A DNA stretch of 64,000 nt from Dechloromonas denitrificans (lineage in GTDB: Bacteria; Pseudomonadota; Gammaproteobacteria; Burkholderiales; Rhodocyclaceae), in assembly GCF_020510665.1 (NCBI RefSeq), contig NZ_CP075187.1:1632501-1696500 (forward strand). Direction: 5' to 3'. The notes under the pieces were generated by a model. That model was not told the origin of the DNA. It ran no database searches and saw nothing but the letters and a program-made list of their open reading frames with translations. Below, piece after piece: positions 38,764-48,016 of this stretch (within the stretch, counting starts at the first letter, position 1; every line of letters starts with the position of its first letter). A program made the position numbers and the translations under genes.

Positions 38764-39722
38764 AAGTCGATGGTCAGGCCATCGTAGGCCGAGATGACTT
38801 CGAGAACCGCGTTGCCGCCCCGGGTTATTTCTTCCAGGCGACGCGTTTCTGCCAGCAAGCGACTGAGCTGCTTGTCGTCATTGACCGGTTCGTGGTGAAA
38901 GAGGGCGAGCCGACGTGCCGCCGCCGCCTGGCACAGCTCGACACCGATCACGTTGCTTGAATGTCCCCAGTCCGATTTGACCGAGACAGCTTCTGCCAGT
39001 GAATACATGGCATCAAAAATCACCAGGTCGGCCTTGGCAAAGAAGTGGACAAAGGCTTCGTATTCAGCGACATCGTCGAGCTTGTGCTCCGAGTCGGTCG
39101 AATAAACCACGCTGCGTTTGTCGCTTTCGAAGCGGTAGCCGAATGATTTTCCGGCATGGAGTTGCTGCTTGGCGGTGACCTTCATCCCGGCAATTTGATA
39201 AGTCTGGCCGGGTGTCATGATATCGAATTCGATGCTGGCGCCGGCTTGCGAGTAGTCGACCGGGAAGCAAGGCGTGCGCATCTGCAGGCGTATGGCGTCT
39301 TCGAGCTGATGGTGGCAGCCATGAACGATGATGCGGTTGCCCGGAATGTACATCGGGGCAAAGAACGGAAAGCCCATCAGGTGATCCCAGTGCAGATGGG
39401 ACATGAAGATATGGTAGGTCTGCGGCTGGTTGACGCCGAACTGGGCGATCCTGGCGTTGCCCAGCGGGCGGGCACCGCTGCCCATGTCACAAATGACATG
39501 CTCCGGGCTGTTGCCGATGATTTCGACGCACGAGGAATTGCCGCCGAATGTACTGTTCGTCGCAAAAGGCAGTGTGTCTACGAAGCTGGCCAATGCTGCC
39601 GGTGTCTTGAAATTCTTGCCATTGGCGGCGGTGAGTGCGGCGATGATTTTTTCACGAATGTCGCGGCTTGACAGCGATACGGGCAAAGAGCCGCGTGTTC
39701 CCCAGAAAGTGACTTTTTTCAT
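38760..39722 (-). CDS. metallo-beta-lactamase-fold hydrolase
   Basis: 320 residues. The metal motif is SHLHWDHLMG, with H109, H111, D113 and H114. Later metal ligands are probably H203 in QLHAGKSF and D224 in YSTDSEH. The opening VTFWGTRGSLPVS is typical of the subgroup that includes RNase Z-like and cyclic-nucleotide phosphodiesterase-like enzymes. The substrate is unknown. It sits between a STAS gene and a CHASE2-PP2C gene with overlaps on both sides, so it is likely part of the same signalling unit. The start at MKKVTFWG matches the family and overlaps the STAS stop. Confidence 0.85.
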   Translation of the reverse strand: MKKVTFWGTRGSLPVSLSSRDIREKIIAALTAANGKNFKTPAALASFVDTLPFATNSTFGGNSSCVEIIGNSPEHVICDMGSGARPLGNARIAQFGVNQPQTYHIFMSHLHWDHLMGFPFFAPMYIPGNRIIVHGCHHQLEDAIRLQMRTPCFPVDYSQAGASIEFDIMTPGQTYQIAGMKVTAKQQLHAGKSFGYRFESDKRSVVYSTDSEHKLDDVAEYEAFVHFFAKADLVIFDAMYSLAEAVSVKSDWGHSSNVIGVELCQAAAARRLALFHHEPVNDDKQLSRLLAETRRLEEITRGGNAVLEVISAYDGLTIDL

Positions 39723-40066
39723 GAGCCCATGACTTTGCAGGCCAGTTCGATGTTGGGATAGCAAGGCATGATCAGGTTGAAGCGGCTGATCGAGAAAACT
39801 TCCTGAACCAGGGGTTGCAGGCAGGCAATGGCGAAAACGCCTCCTTGTATCTTGGCGCGGCGCGAGGCCAGCATCAGGGCGCGCAAGCCGGCGCTGCTGA
39901 CATAGTCGACCGCCGAGAAATCAAGCAATACGCCGGGTTTGCCCGGCATGCATTGTTCCAGGAAGGGATTGAGCGATGTCGCGAACGTTTCGCTGCCAAC
40001 GTGGTCAATACGGCCGCTGATGGCGAGGATCAATACACCGGATTGCTCGCGGGTTGGAAAAATCAT
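39719..40066 (-). CDS. STAS-domain anti-sigma factor antagonist-like protein
   Basis: 115-residue single STAS domain. GRIDHVGSETF and LLDFSAVDYVSSAGLRAL are the family signatures; S57/S58 in the VSSAG loop is the expected phosphorylation site. It heads a three-gene minus-strand operon with the MBL-fold and CHASE2-PP2C genes. In partner-switching systems a PP2C phosphatase reactivates a phosphorylated STAS protein. No cognate HATPase-type kinase is in the window. Confidence 0.9.
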   Translation of the reverse strand: MIFPTREQSGVLILAISGRIDHVGSETFATSLNPFLEQCMPGKPGVLLDFSAVDYVSSAGLRALMLASRRAKIQGGVFAIACLQPLVQEVFSISRFNLIMPCYPNIELACKVMGS

Positions 40067-40132
40067 TGTTTCTTGGAGATGTTGTGACTTGTCGTGTGAT
40101 TATGCCATGCCCTGAGGGCTGGCGGGCTCGGG

Positions 40133-40138
40133 TAAAAT
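40133..40138 (+). promoter_or_regulatory. -10 element close to the ygiQ start
   Basis: TAAAAT lies five bases (AGCGC) before the ygiQ ATG at 40144. There is no Shine-Dalgarno, so a leaderless message is likely. Upstream CTGAGG spaced 15 bp could serve as a weak -35. Confidence 0.45.
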
Positions 40139-40143
40139 AGCGC

Positions 40144-42357
40144 ATGGATTCGACTCATTCTGTTTCACGCCCGCTGTTTGGCCATCGTAAATTCTGGGCC
40201 CAGCGTTTTGGCCCGGCCCCCTTTCTTCCCATGTCCCGCAAGGAGATGGATGCTTTAGGCTGGGATTCCTGCGACATTATTCTGGTGTCCGGCGATGCCT
40301 ACATCGATCACCCAAGTTTCGGCATGGCCCTGATTGGTCGCCTGCTTGAGGCGCAGGGGTTTCGCGTCGGCATCATTTGCCAGCCAGACTGGAATTCCGC
40401 GGTCGACTTCAAAAAGCTCGGCAAACCCAATCTGTTTTACGGGGTGACCGCCGGCAATATGGACTCGATGGTCAATCGCTACACGGCTGACCGCAAGATT
40501 CGCTCCGATGACGCTTACACACCGAACGGCGAGCCGAACAAACGGCCCGACCGGGCGGTGACGGTCTATGCCCAGCGTTGCCGCGAGGCTTTTCCCGGCT
40601 GCAACGTGATCGTTGGTTCGATCGAGGCCAGTTTGCGGCGCATTGCCCATTTTGATTATTGGTCCGACAAGGTTCGTCGTTCGGTGTTGCCGGACTCCAA
40701 GGCGGACATGCTTTTCTTCGGCAACGCCGAGCGGGCCATCGTCGAATTGGCGCATCGCCTGGCCAAAGGCGAGAAGATCGGTGACATCCGTGACCTGCGC
40801 GGGACGGCATTCATGGTGCCGTCCGGCTGGCTGCCTTCCAGTGACTGGGAGGCCATGGACTCAAGCTCGGTCGATACGCCGGGGCCGCTGATCAGTCATC
40901 CCGATCCGTATGCCATGGAAACCGGCCAGAACGGCACGTCGACCGCAGCAACAAAGCCCGGCGAGCAAGCCGTGCGCATTGTGTCGCGCGAAGAGCGTCT
41001 GGCGGGGCGTCGCGAGCGTCGGGCGCATACCGTGATCCGCCTGCCATCCTACGAGCAGGTCAAAGACGATCCGGTGCTCTATGCCCATGCCTCGCGCACC
41101 TTCCACCTTGAATCGAACCCCGGCAATGCACGCGCCCTGGTCCAGGCGCATGGTGAGCGCGACGTCTGGCTGAATCAGCCGCCGATCCCGCTGACCACCG
41201 AAGAACTTGACGGTGTCTATGAATTACCCTATGCCCGTCGGCCGCACCCAGCTTACGGCGAGGCAAAGATCCCGGCCTGGGAAATGATCCGCTTCTCGGT
41301 CAACATCATGCGTGGCTGTTTTGGCGGTTGCACTTTCTGTTCGATTACCGAGCACGAAGGGCGCATCATCCAGAGTCGGTCGGAGGATTCTGTCATCCGG
41401 GAAATCGAGGAAATGCGCGACAAGACGCCCGGTTTCACGGGGATTGTTTCCGACCTCGGCGGCCCGACGGCCAATATGTTCCACCTCAAGTGCAAGGACG
41501 AAAAGATCGAGTCGGCCTGCCGCCGCTTGTCCTGTGTCTATCCGGACATCTGCGAGAACATGGGAACCGATCACAGCAAGTTGATCTCCCTGTATCGCAA
41601 GGCGCGAGCCCTGAAAGGCGTCAAGAAGGTGCTGATCGGCTCCGGGCTGCGCTACGACCTTGCCGTTCGTTCTCCCGAATACATCAAGGAGCTGGTTACG
41701 CACCACGTTGGCGGCTATCTCAAGATTGCACCGGAGCACACTGAAGAGCGCCCCTTGTCCAAAATGATGAAGCCGGGCATTGGCTCCTACGATCGCTTCA
41801 AGCAACTGTTCGATCGCTTCTCGCGCGAGGCTGGCAAGGAGCAGTACCTGATTCCGTATTTCATCGCGGCCCATCCGGGAACAGAGGATGAAGACATGCT
41901 CAACCTGGCGCTCTGGCTCAAGAAGAACAACTTCCGGCTCGACCAGGTGCAGACCTTCATTCCGACGCCGATGGCAATGGCGACAACCATGTACCACAGC
42001 GAGCGTAATCCGCTGCGCAAGGTCAATCGTGCCAGCGAAATTGTCGGTACGGTACGCAATGGCCGTCAGCGCAAATTGCACAAGGCCTTCCTGCGTTACC
42101 ACGACCCTGCCAACTGGCCGCTATTGCGTGAGGCACTCAAGGAAATGGGGCGTGCCGACCTGATCGGCAACGGCAAGAAGCATCTGATTCCAGCCTGGCA
42201 ACCGGCCGGTACCGTGGGCAAGTGCGGCAGTGGTGCCGTCGCTTCGAGTGGTTTGCGCAAACCGACGCCGCCCAAACGCGGCGAGCCGCAGCGTCCCGGA
42301 CGTCCGGCACTGGCTGCAGCCCGTAACTTGCCGGCCCGCAAGCCAAAGGTGCGTTAA
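40144..42357 (+). CDS. ygiQ: YgiQ-family radical SAM protein
   Basis: 737-residue radical SAM protein. An N-terminal region of about 300 residues (UPF0313-type; [24 protein letters not shown]) precedes the core with [15 protein letters not shown], where C392, C396 and C399 bind the [4Fe-4S] cluster. Its function is not established. The basic C-terminal tail ([14 protein letters not shown]) may contact nucleic acid. It is divergent from the STAS operon. The start is fixed by the family N-terminus, although no ribosome binding site is seen. Confidence 0.92.
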   Translation: MDSTHSVSRPLFGHRKFWAQRFGPAPFLPMSRKEMDALGWDSCDIILVSGDAYIDHPSFGMALIGRLLEAQGFRVGIICQPDWNSAVDFKKLGKPNLFYGVTAGNMDSMVNRYTADRKIRSDDAYTPNGEPNKRPDRAVTVYAQRCREAFPGCNVIVGSIEASLRRIAHFDYWSDKVRRSVLPDSKADMLFFGNAERAIVELAHRLAKGEKIGDIRDLRGTAFMVPSGWLPSSDWEAMDSSSVDTPGPLISHPDPYAMETGQNGTSTAATKPGEQAVRIVSREERLAGRRERRAHTVIRLPSYEQVKDDPVLYAHASRTFHLESNPGNARALVQAHGERDVWLNQPPIPLTTEELDGVYELPYARRPHPAYGEAKIPAWEMIRFSVNIMRGCFGGCTFCSITEHEGRIIQSRSEDSVIREIEEMRDKTPGFTGIVSDLGGPTANMFHLKCKDEKIESACRRLSCVYPDICENMGTDHSKLISLYRKARALKGVKKVLIGSGLRYDLAVRSPEYIKELVTHHVGGYLKIAPEHTEERPLSKMMKPGIGSYDRFKQLFDRFSREAGKEQYLIPYFIAAHPGTEDEDMLNLALWLKKNNFRLDQVQTFIPTPMAMATTMYHSERNPLRKVNRASEIVGTVRNGRQRKLHKAFLRYHDPANWPLLREALKEMGRADLIGNGKKHLIPAWQPAGTVGKCGSGAVASSGLRKPTPPKRGEPQRPGRPALAAARNLPARKPKVR

Positions 42358-42359
42358 CG

Positions 42360-42391
42360 ACGCAATGCTGCGGTCGACCGCAGCATTGCGT
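42360..42391. repeat. 32-bp perfect palindrome
   Basis: Bases 42360-42391 are perfectly self-complementary, centred on GCGGTCGACCGC. The arms are ACGCAATGCTGCGGTC and its complement. It starts three bases after the ygiQ stop and lies 54 bp before the truncated haemoglobin gene. TAAAAAACC follows on the plus strand, and no T-tract lies downstream in either direction, so a normal terminator is doubtful. A stable hairpin in RNA or a dyad protein-binding site are the alternatives. Confidence 0.85.
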
Positions 42392-42444
42392 AAAAAACCG
42401 CCAGCGGTAATGATGTTGGGATTATTTGAATTATTGAGAGCAGG

Positions 42445-42837
42445 ATGATGGATCACAGCACGACAACTTACGAGAAAATTGGCGGCGATGCCGCCGTTGC
42501 ACTGCTTTGCGACCGTTTTTACGAATTCATGGCTAGCGTGCCGCAATTCAGCGAATTGCGTTCCATGCATCCGGAAGACCTGAAAGGATCGCGCGACAAG
42601 CTTTATATGTTCCTTTCCGGCTGGTTCGGCGGCCCTGATCTGTTCGTCGAAAAGTTTGGTCACCCCCGTCTGCGCGGTCGTCACATGCCTTTTGCCATCG
42701 GCGTCAAGGAACGCGATCAGTGGGTTGCCTGCATGGTGCTGGCCATGGAATCGGTTGGTATTGAAGAAAGTATTCGGGCCAAGCTGCTGGAAAATTTCTT
42801 CAATACTGCTGATTTCATGCGTAATAAAGAAGGATAA
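42445..42837 (+). CDS. group II truncated haemoglobin
   Basis: 130 residues. YEKIGGDAAVALLCDRFYEFM is the helix A/B region with the B10 tyrosine. MFLSGWFGGPDLF and FGHPRLRGRHMPF contain the proximal histidine region, and RDQWVACM has the G8 tryptophan typical of group II. The family binds oxygen or NO and is implicated in NO detoxification or redox protection. GAGAGCAGG lies immediately upstream of the two adjacent ATG codons. It appears monocistronic between the palindrome and typA. Confidence 0.9.
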   Translation: MMDHSTTTYEKIGGDAAVALLCDRFYEFMASVPQFSELRSMHPEDLKGSRDKLYMFLSGWFGGPDLFVEKFGHPRLRGRHMPFAIGVKERDQWVACMVLAMESVGIEESIRAKLLENFFNTADFMRNKEG

Positions 42838-42853
42838 AAGCTGCTTGGGGATG

Positions 42854-42880
42854 TTGCGTTGCAGCATGGGGTGATAGAAT
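42854..42880 (+). promoter_or_regulatory. candidate typA promoter
   Basis: TTGCGT (42854-42859) and TAGAAT (42875-42880) are separated by 15 bp, a short but possible spacing. The -10 is part of GATAGAAT. The transcript would begin near 42887, about 20 nt before the typA ATG. Confidence 0.4.
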
Positions 42881-42907
42881 CTCGCCTTTGATTTTTCAGG
42901 CCTTCCC

Positions 42908-44749
42908 ATGTCCGCTCGTCCGATTCGCAACATCGCCATCATTGCTCACGTTGACCACGGTAAAACTACCCTGGTTGACCAGCTTCTCCGTCAGTCCGGT
43001 ACTTTTGCCGCTCACCAGCAGCTGGTCGAGTGCGTCATGGACTCCAACGACCTGGAAAAAGAACGTGGCATCACGATTCTTTCCAAGAACACTGCGGTCG
43101 AGTACGAAGGTGTGCACATCAATATCGTCGACACCCCGGGTCACGCGGACTTCGGCGGTGAAGTCGAGCGCGTGCTGGGCATGGTCGATGGCGTGGTGCT
43201 GCTGGTCGATGCCGCTGAAGGCCCGATGCCGCAAACCCGCTTCGTGACCAAGAAGGCACTGGCCCTCGGTCTGCGTCCGATCGTGCTGGTTAACAAGGTT
43301 GACCGTGATGGCGCCGATCCTGACCAGGCCGTCAATCTGACTTTCGACCTGTTCGACAAGCTGGGTGCCACCGACGAGCAGCTCGATTTCCCGATTGTGT
43401 ACGCTTCCGGCCTGAACGGCTGGGCTGCGATGGAACTCGACCAGCCGCGTGAAAACATGAAGCCGCTGTTCGACACCATCCTGCGCCATGTGCCGGCGCC
43501 GGATACCGATATCGAAGCTCCGCTGCAACTCCAGATCACCGCCCTCGATTACTCCTCCTACGTCGGTCGCATCGGCGTCGGCAAGATCAATCGCGGCAAG
43601 GTCAAGACCGGCCAGAACGTACTGGTCATGTTCGGTACCGAAGAAGAAGCCGCCGAACACGAGCGCACCCCGATCAAGGCCAAGATTGGCCAGGTCTTCG
43701 GCTACAAGGGCCTGAACAAGATCGAGCTCGACGAAGGCCACGCCGGCGACATCGTCCAGATCACCGGCATCGAAGACCTCGTGCTGGGTTGTACCGTGAC
43801 GGATCCGGAGCAACCGGAATCGCTGCCGCTGCTCAAGATCGACGAGCCGACGCTGTCCATGCAGTTCATGGTTAACACCAGCCCGCTGGCCGGCACCGAA
43901 GGCAAGTTCGTGACCAGCCGCCAGATCCGCGATCGTCTGCATAAAGAACTGCTGACCAATATGGCGCTGCGCGTGCATGACACGGGCAACGGCGACGTCT
44001 TCGACGTTTCCGGTCGTGGCGAACTGCACCTCGGCATCCTGCTCGAAAACATGCGTCGCGAAGGCTATGAACTGGCAGTCGGTCGTCCGCGCGTCGTCAA
44101 GAAGACGATCAATGGCGTCGAATGCGAACCGTATGAGCTGCTGACGGTGGACGTCGAAGAAGACACCCAGGGTGGCGTCATGGAAAGCCTGGGCATGCGC
44201 AAGGGCGATCTGACGGACATGGTGCCGGATGGTCGTGGTCGCGTTCGTATCGAATACCGTATCCCGGCCCGTGGCCTGATCGGCTTCCAGGGCGAGTTCA
44301 TGAACCTGACCCGTGGTAACGGCCTGATGAGCCACGTGTTCGACGAATATGCCCCGATCAAGGATGGTAATGTTGCCGAGCGTCGCAATGGCGTGCTGAT
44401 CTCCCAGGACAACGGCGAAGCCGTCGCCTATGCGCTGTGGAAGCTGCAGGATCGCGGCCGCATGTTCGTCGTGCCGGGCGACAAGCTGTACGAAGGCATG
44501 ATCATCGGTATCCACAGCCGTGAAAACGACCTCGTTGTGAATCCGATCAAGGGCAAGCAGCTGACCAACGTTCGTGCCTCCGGTACTGACGAAGCCGTCC
44601 GCCTGGTGCCGGCCGTTCAGCTGAGCCTGGAAGCCGCCGTCGAGTTCATCGAGGAAGATGAACTGGTCGAACTGACGCCGAAGTCGATTCGTCTGCGCAA
44701 GCGTTACCTGACCGAAATCGAACGCAAGCGTGCTGTGCGCGGTCTGTAA
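42908..44749 (+). CDS. typA: ribosome-associated GTPase TypA/BipA
   Basis: 613 residues. The translational GTPase fold begins with [19 protein letters not shown] (G1); ERGITI is in switch I, DTPGHADF is G3 and NKVDRDGAD is G4. Domains related to EF-G III and V and the BipA-specific C-terminal domain follow, ending KRAVRGL. It binds ribosomes during stress and in assembly of the 50S subunit. Coding is dense with third-position G/C. A hairpin terminator follows at 44804. Confidence 0.97.
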   Translation: MSARPIRNIAIIAHVDHGKTTLVDQLLRQSGTFAAHQQLVECVMDSNDLEKERGITILSKNTAVEYEGVHINIVDTPGHADFGGEVERVLGMVDGVVLLVDAAEGPMPQTRFVTKKALALGLRPIVLVNKVDRDGADPDQAVNLTFDLFDKLGATDEQLDFPIVYASGLNGWAAMELDQPRENMKPLFDTILRHVPAPDTDIEAPLQLQITALDYSSYVGRIGVGKINRGKVKTGQNVLVMFGTEEEAAEHERTPIKAKIGQVFGYKGLNKIELDEGHAGDIVQITGIEDLVLGCTVTDPEQPESLPLLKIDEPTLSMQFMVNTSPLAGTEGKFVTSRQIRDRLHKELLTNMALRVHDTGNGDVFDVSGRGELHLGILLENMRREGYELAVGRPRVVKKTINGVECEPYELLTVDVEEDTQGGVMESLGMRKGDLTDMVPDGRGRVRIEYRIPARGLIGFQGEFMNLTRGNGLMSHVFDEYAPIKDGNVAERRNGVLISQDNGEAVAYALWKLQDRGRMFVVPGDKLYEGMIIGIHSRENDLVVNPIKGKQLTNVRASGTDEAVRLVPAVQLSLEAAVEFIEEDELVELTPKSIRLRKRYLTEIERKRAVRGL

Positions 44750-44755
44750 AAAGCA

Positions 44756-44914
44756 ATGAAACTCTGCCAGCCCTGTCTTAACTGGGTAAGGCAACACGAA
44801 AAGGCGACCCGATGGGTCGCTTTTTTGTTGCTGCTGGTTTTGTGTCTGGTGGTGCTGGGGGCTGCGCTACCTGTCTTGCCTGCCCAACCGGGGGATTGTG
44901 GTTTGTACCGCTGA
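44756..44914 (+). CDS. possible small single-pass membrane protein
   Basis: A 52-codon reading frame starts 6 bp after the typA stop. It encodes a short basic/cysteine segment (MKLCQPCLNWVRQHEKATRW), one hydrophobic stretch (VAFLLLLVLCLVVLGAALPVL) and a short tail. The ALPVLP segment recalls the start of DUF454/YbaN membrane proteins. No strong ribosome binding site is visible, and the frame runs through a perfect intrinsic terminator at 44804-44826, which argues against it. It is listed as a low-confidence candidate. Confidence 0.25.
   Translation: MKLCQPCLNWVRQHEKATRWVAFLLLLVLCLVVLGAALPVLPAQPGDCGLYR
44804..44826 (+). terminator. Rho-independent terminator after typA
   Basis: Perfect 7-bp stem GCGACCC / GGGTCGC with loop GAT, flanked by an A-run before and TTTTTT directly after. 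It lies 55 bp after the typA stop and before the convergent GGDEF-EAL gene. The flanking A and T runs also allow some activity on the other strand. Confidence 0.85.
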
Positions 44915-44916
44915 GC

Positions 44917-46818
44917 CTAGATGGCTTGGCTCGTGCTGCGGTCAACCAGGAATTTTTCGGCAAATTCATGGGCCGGTAGCGGGCGGCTGATCAGGTAGCC
45001 CTGAATGACATCGCATTCCAGTGCCTGCAAGTGGCGCTGCTGGGGTAGGGTTTCGACCCCTTCGGCGATCACTCTGAATGACAGGCTTTTGGCCATGGCG
45101 ATGATGGCCCGAACGAGGGGCTCGCTGCCGATCGATCCATCGTCAAGTATCAGGTTGTTGATGAAGGATCGATCGATCTTCAGGGTGCCGATCGGTAACC
45201 GTTGAAGGTATGAGAGCGATGAGTAGCCTGTGCCAAAATCGTCCAGCGCAATTGCGATCCCGGCGTTGCGCAGTTGGAGCAGTTCCTCGATGCTGCCGCC
45301 ATCGGCATCGAGCAGTACGGATTCGGTAACTTCGACTTCGAGCGCCGAGCAAGGCAGGCCGGCTTGTTCGAGCTTGCCGAGAATGAAGCGCGAGACGGAG
45401 GGGCGCCAAAACTGCCGAGGTGAAAGATTGATCGCAATCGGCGGGATTTCCCCAAAACGATGGTGCCATTCGGCAATTTGCGCAATGGCCCGCTCGATGA
45501 CCCATTCTCCGATGGGAATGATCAACCCGCATTCCTCGGCGACCGGAATGAAGTGATCCGGCGGTATCTGGGCTTCGCCATCGTGCCAGCGAATCAGTGC
45601 TTCGGCACCAATCAGCTTGCCGCTGTGCGCGTCAACCTGGGGCTGGAAATGCAGGTCGAGCTGCCCTTCGTGCAGGGCGCGGCGCAGCCTGGTTTCAAGT
45701 GACATCCGGAAAGTGACGCGTTGATTCATCATCGGCGTGTGTGCCCGGATGGCATTCCCGCCGGCGGCCTTGGCTTCGTACATGGCCGTATCGGCATGGC
45801 GGAGCAAGCTTTCACCATCGCCGGCATCTTCGGGGAAAAGACTGATCCCGATGCTCGCGCTGGTGAAGAAATCATTTTCACCACCGCTGAGTGGTGCTGT
45901 GATCAGCTCTTTGAGGAGAATGGCAGTGTCGACCGCGACATGCGCATCGGCGATCGGGTTGATCAGGACAATGAACTCGTCACCGCCTTGGCGGTACAAC
46001 TCGCAACCTTCGGGCATTTCGCTGCGCAGGCGTTGAGCAACCAGTTGAAGCAATTGGTCGCCAGCTCGGTGCCCGAGAGTGTCATTGATATTTTTAAAGC
46101 GGTCGAGATCAATAAACAGGACTGCCAGGCGGTGATTTTCCGTTTTGGCGTGGCGAATGGCTTCCTGGAGTTGCTCGGCAAAAAGCAGGCGGTTGGGCAG
46201 GCCGGTCAGCACATCGTGCTGGGCAAGAAACTCCATTTCCTCCTGGTGCTGCCGTCTTTCGGTAATGTCGGTAACCGAGCCAACCATCTGGTACGCCTTG
46301 TCATGGCGATCACGAACGGCAAGGCCGCGCGATGCGATCCAGCGGTACAGGCCGCTGCTTGACATGACCCGGTACTCACAATAGAAGTATTCGCTTTCAC
46401 CTTTCAGGTGTCGGGCAACAGCAGCGTTGTAGTTTGCGATGTCGTCAGGGTGAACCAGTCTCAACCAGGCGTGGGTATCGGGCAGGAAATCCTCCTGATA
46501 ACCGAGAATCTCCAGCAGGCGCGTTCCGACGTGGAGTTTTTTCGAGATCGGATTCCATTCCCAGAATCCGTCGTGAGCCGCCAGCATGGCCATGTTGTAA
46601 GCCCGCTGAATGGACTGGAAGTGCCGTTTTTCACTGTAGGCCAGCCAGCTTAGTCCGCCGAGTGTTGCCAGCATCAGGAGGCTGGCCGGCATGCCCGGAG
46701 TAATGAAAATCGCTACGAGGCTGGCCAGCGTTGCTGCAATCAGGACCAGCGTTTGGGGGCGGCGATTTCCTGGGCTACTTTGCAGCGACGATATCCAGCC
46801 GTGGCGTAAGCGTGGCAT
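44917..46818 (-). CDS. PAS-GGDEF-EAL membrane signalling protein
   Basis: 633 residues. Two membrane helices lie at about residues 22-60, followed by a PAS domain (AAHDGFWEWNPISKKLHVG, PAC region VGSVTDITERR), GGDEF and EAL. The GGDEF active site is intact (RQGGDEFIVL), as is the EAL motif ([18 protein letters not shown]). Both c-di-GMP synthesis and breakdown are therefore possible, unlike the REC-PAS protein at 19.4 kb whose GGDEF is degenerate. It lies 17 bp after moaA on the same strand, probably by chance co-transcription. Confidence 0.92.
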   Translation of the reverse strand: MPRLRHGWISSLQSSPGNRRPQTLVLIAATLASLVAIFITPGMPASLLMLATLGGLSWLAYSEKRHFQSIQRAYNMAMLAAHDGFWEWNPISKKLHVGTRLLEILGYQEDFLPDTHAWLRLVHPDDIANYNAAVARHLKGESEYFYCEYRVMSSSGLYRWIASRGLAVRDRHDKAYQMVGSVTDITERRQHQEEMEFLAQHDVLTGLPNRLLFAEQLQEAIRHAKTENHRLAVLFIDLDRFKNINDTLGHRAGDQLLQLVAQRLRSEMPEGCELYRQGGDEFIVLINPIADAHVAVDTAILLKELITAPLSGGENDFFTSASIGISLFPEDAGDGESLLRHADTAMYEAKAAGGNAIRAHTPMMNQRVTFRMSLETRLRRALHEGQLDLHFQPQVDAHSGKLIGAEALIRWHDGEAQIPPDHFIPVAEECGLIIPIGEWVIERAIAQIAEWHHRFGEIPPIAINLSPRQFWRPSVSRFILGKLEQAGLPCSALEVEVTESVLLDADGGSIEELLQLRNAGIAIALDDFGTGYSSLSYLQRLPIGTLKIDRSFINNLILDDGSIGSEPLVRAIIAMAKSLSFRVIAEGVETLPQQRHLQALECDVIQGYLISRPLPAHEFAEKFLVDRSTSQAI

Positions 46819-46834
46819 CAGCAGACCGGTTCCG

Positions 46835-47908
46835 TCAGCCGCCGGTCATGGACATGAAGCGGACGACTTGCGGCGAATTCATTTGTTGCGAGAAGTCGTG
46901 ACCGTATGGCTTTATGCCCATGCTTTCAACAATTGCCTGGCGCAAGGCGTCATTGCTTTTCTCCGTGCGCAGCAGTGGCAGCAGCTGGCTGGCATCATTC
47001 TGCCCGAGGCAAGGGTAAAGCTCTCCCTTGGCGGTGATCCTGACGCGATTGCAGGTGTCACAAAAATTGTGGCTGTGCGGCGAAATGAAACCAATGCGCG
47101 ACTCCGAGCCTGCGACACGCCAGTAGCGGGCCGGGCCGCCGGAGGATTCGGTCGATGGAATGAGCGCAAAGCGCTCGCTCAGGATTTTTCGCGCCTCTTC
47201 GGATGAGATGTAGGTGTTTTCCCGACCGTGAATGTCGCCGAGTGGCATTTCCTCGATGAATGAAATATCAAGTTCGTGGTCGATAGCGAATTGCACCAGA
47301 TCATTGAATTCGTCATCGTTGGTGCCGCGCATCATCACAGTATTGAGTTTTGTTCGTTGAAACCCGGCTGCCTGGGCTGCCTCAATGCCGCTGAGTACCT
47401 TACCGATATCGCCAATCCGGGTGATTGCCTTGAAGCGGTCAGCACGCAGTGTGTCCAGGCTGATATTGAGTCGTTTGACCCCCGCATTGCGGAGTGGCGT
47501 GGCGAAACGCTCCAGTTGGGAGCCGTTAGTGGTCAGGACAAGATTTTCGAGGCCGGGCAGGGCGCCCAGCTTTTCGATCAGCCACATCGCATCCTTGCGA
47601 ACCAGTGGCTCTCCCCCGGTCAAGCGTACCTTGCTGACACCCAGCTCAACGAAAGTCGATGCAACGCGCAGGCATTCCTCCAGGCTCATGACTTCATTGC
47701 GCGGCAGGAAGGTCATTTCTTCTGCCATGCAATACGTACAACGAAAATCGCAGCGGTCTGTGATTGATAGCCGGATGTAGGTGATATGCCGGCCGTACTT
47801 GTCCACCAGCGTTCCAGGCGCGTGTTTAAGTTCGCCAAAATTTACGGCTGGTTTGAATTCGGCCAATCCGGCAGGTGATGATTCCGGCCTCAGTGTTTCG
47901 TTGTGCAT
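46835..47908 (-). CDS. moaA: GTP 3',8-cyclase MoaA
   Basis: 357-residue radical SAM enzyme for the first step of molybdenum cofactor synthesis. The N-terminal cluster is C53, C57 and C60 in DRCDFRCTYCMAE. The C-terminal cluster cysteines are in FCDTCNRVRIT and LYPCLG. The protein ends with the MoaA-type double glycine (MSMTGG). The N-terminal 30 residues are longer than in E. coli, so a later start is possible. It is divergent from sodC. Its two clusters make it a client of the ISC system. Confidence 0.95.
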   Translation of the reverse strand: MHNETLRPESSPAGLAEFKPAVNFGELKHAPGTLVDKYGRHITYIRLSITDRCDFRCTYCMAEEMTFLPRNEVMSLEECLRVASTFVELGVSKVRLTGGEPLVRKDAMWLIEKLGALPGLENLVLTTNGSQLERFATPLRNAGVKRLNISLDTLRADRFKAITRIGDIGKVLSGIEAAQAAGFQRTKLNTVMMRGTNDDEFNDLVQFAIDHELDISFIEEMPLGDIHGRENTYISSEEARKILSERFALIPSTESSGGPARYWRVAGSESRIGFISPHSHNFCDTCNRVRITAKGELYPCLGQNDASQLLPLLRTEKSNDALRQAIVESMGIKPYGHDFSQQMNSPQVVRFMSMTGG

Positions 47909-48016
47909 GGCTTGCAGTGGTTTGTTTAGCGGCCCAGAATGTCGGAGCCCGGCCAGTAGTGTCGGACTCTGGATTATCGATTTTCAAATGCCAACAGACA
48001 AGTGGAGACATCAAAA

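Noticed and set aside
42360..42391. The 32-bp palindrome read as a Rho-independent terminator
   Set aside because: No T-tract follows on either strand, and the plus side continues TAAAAAACC. It is kept as a repeat of unknown role.
42896..44797. A minus-strand open frame as long as typA itself
   Set aside because: It is the antisense frame of a strongly G/C-biased gene whose wobble positions lack stop complements. It has no recognisable domain, while typA has all GTPase motifs.
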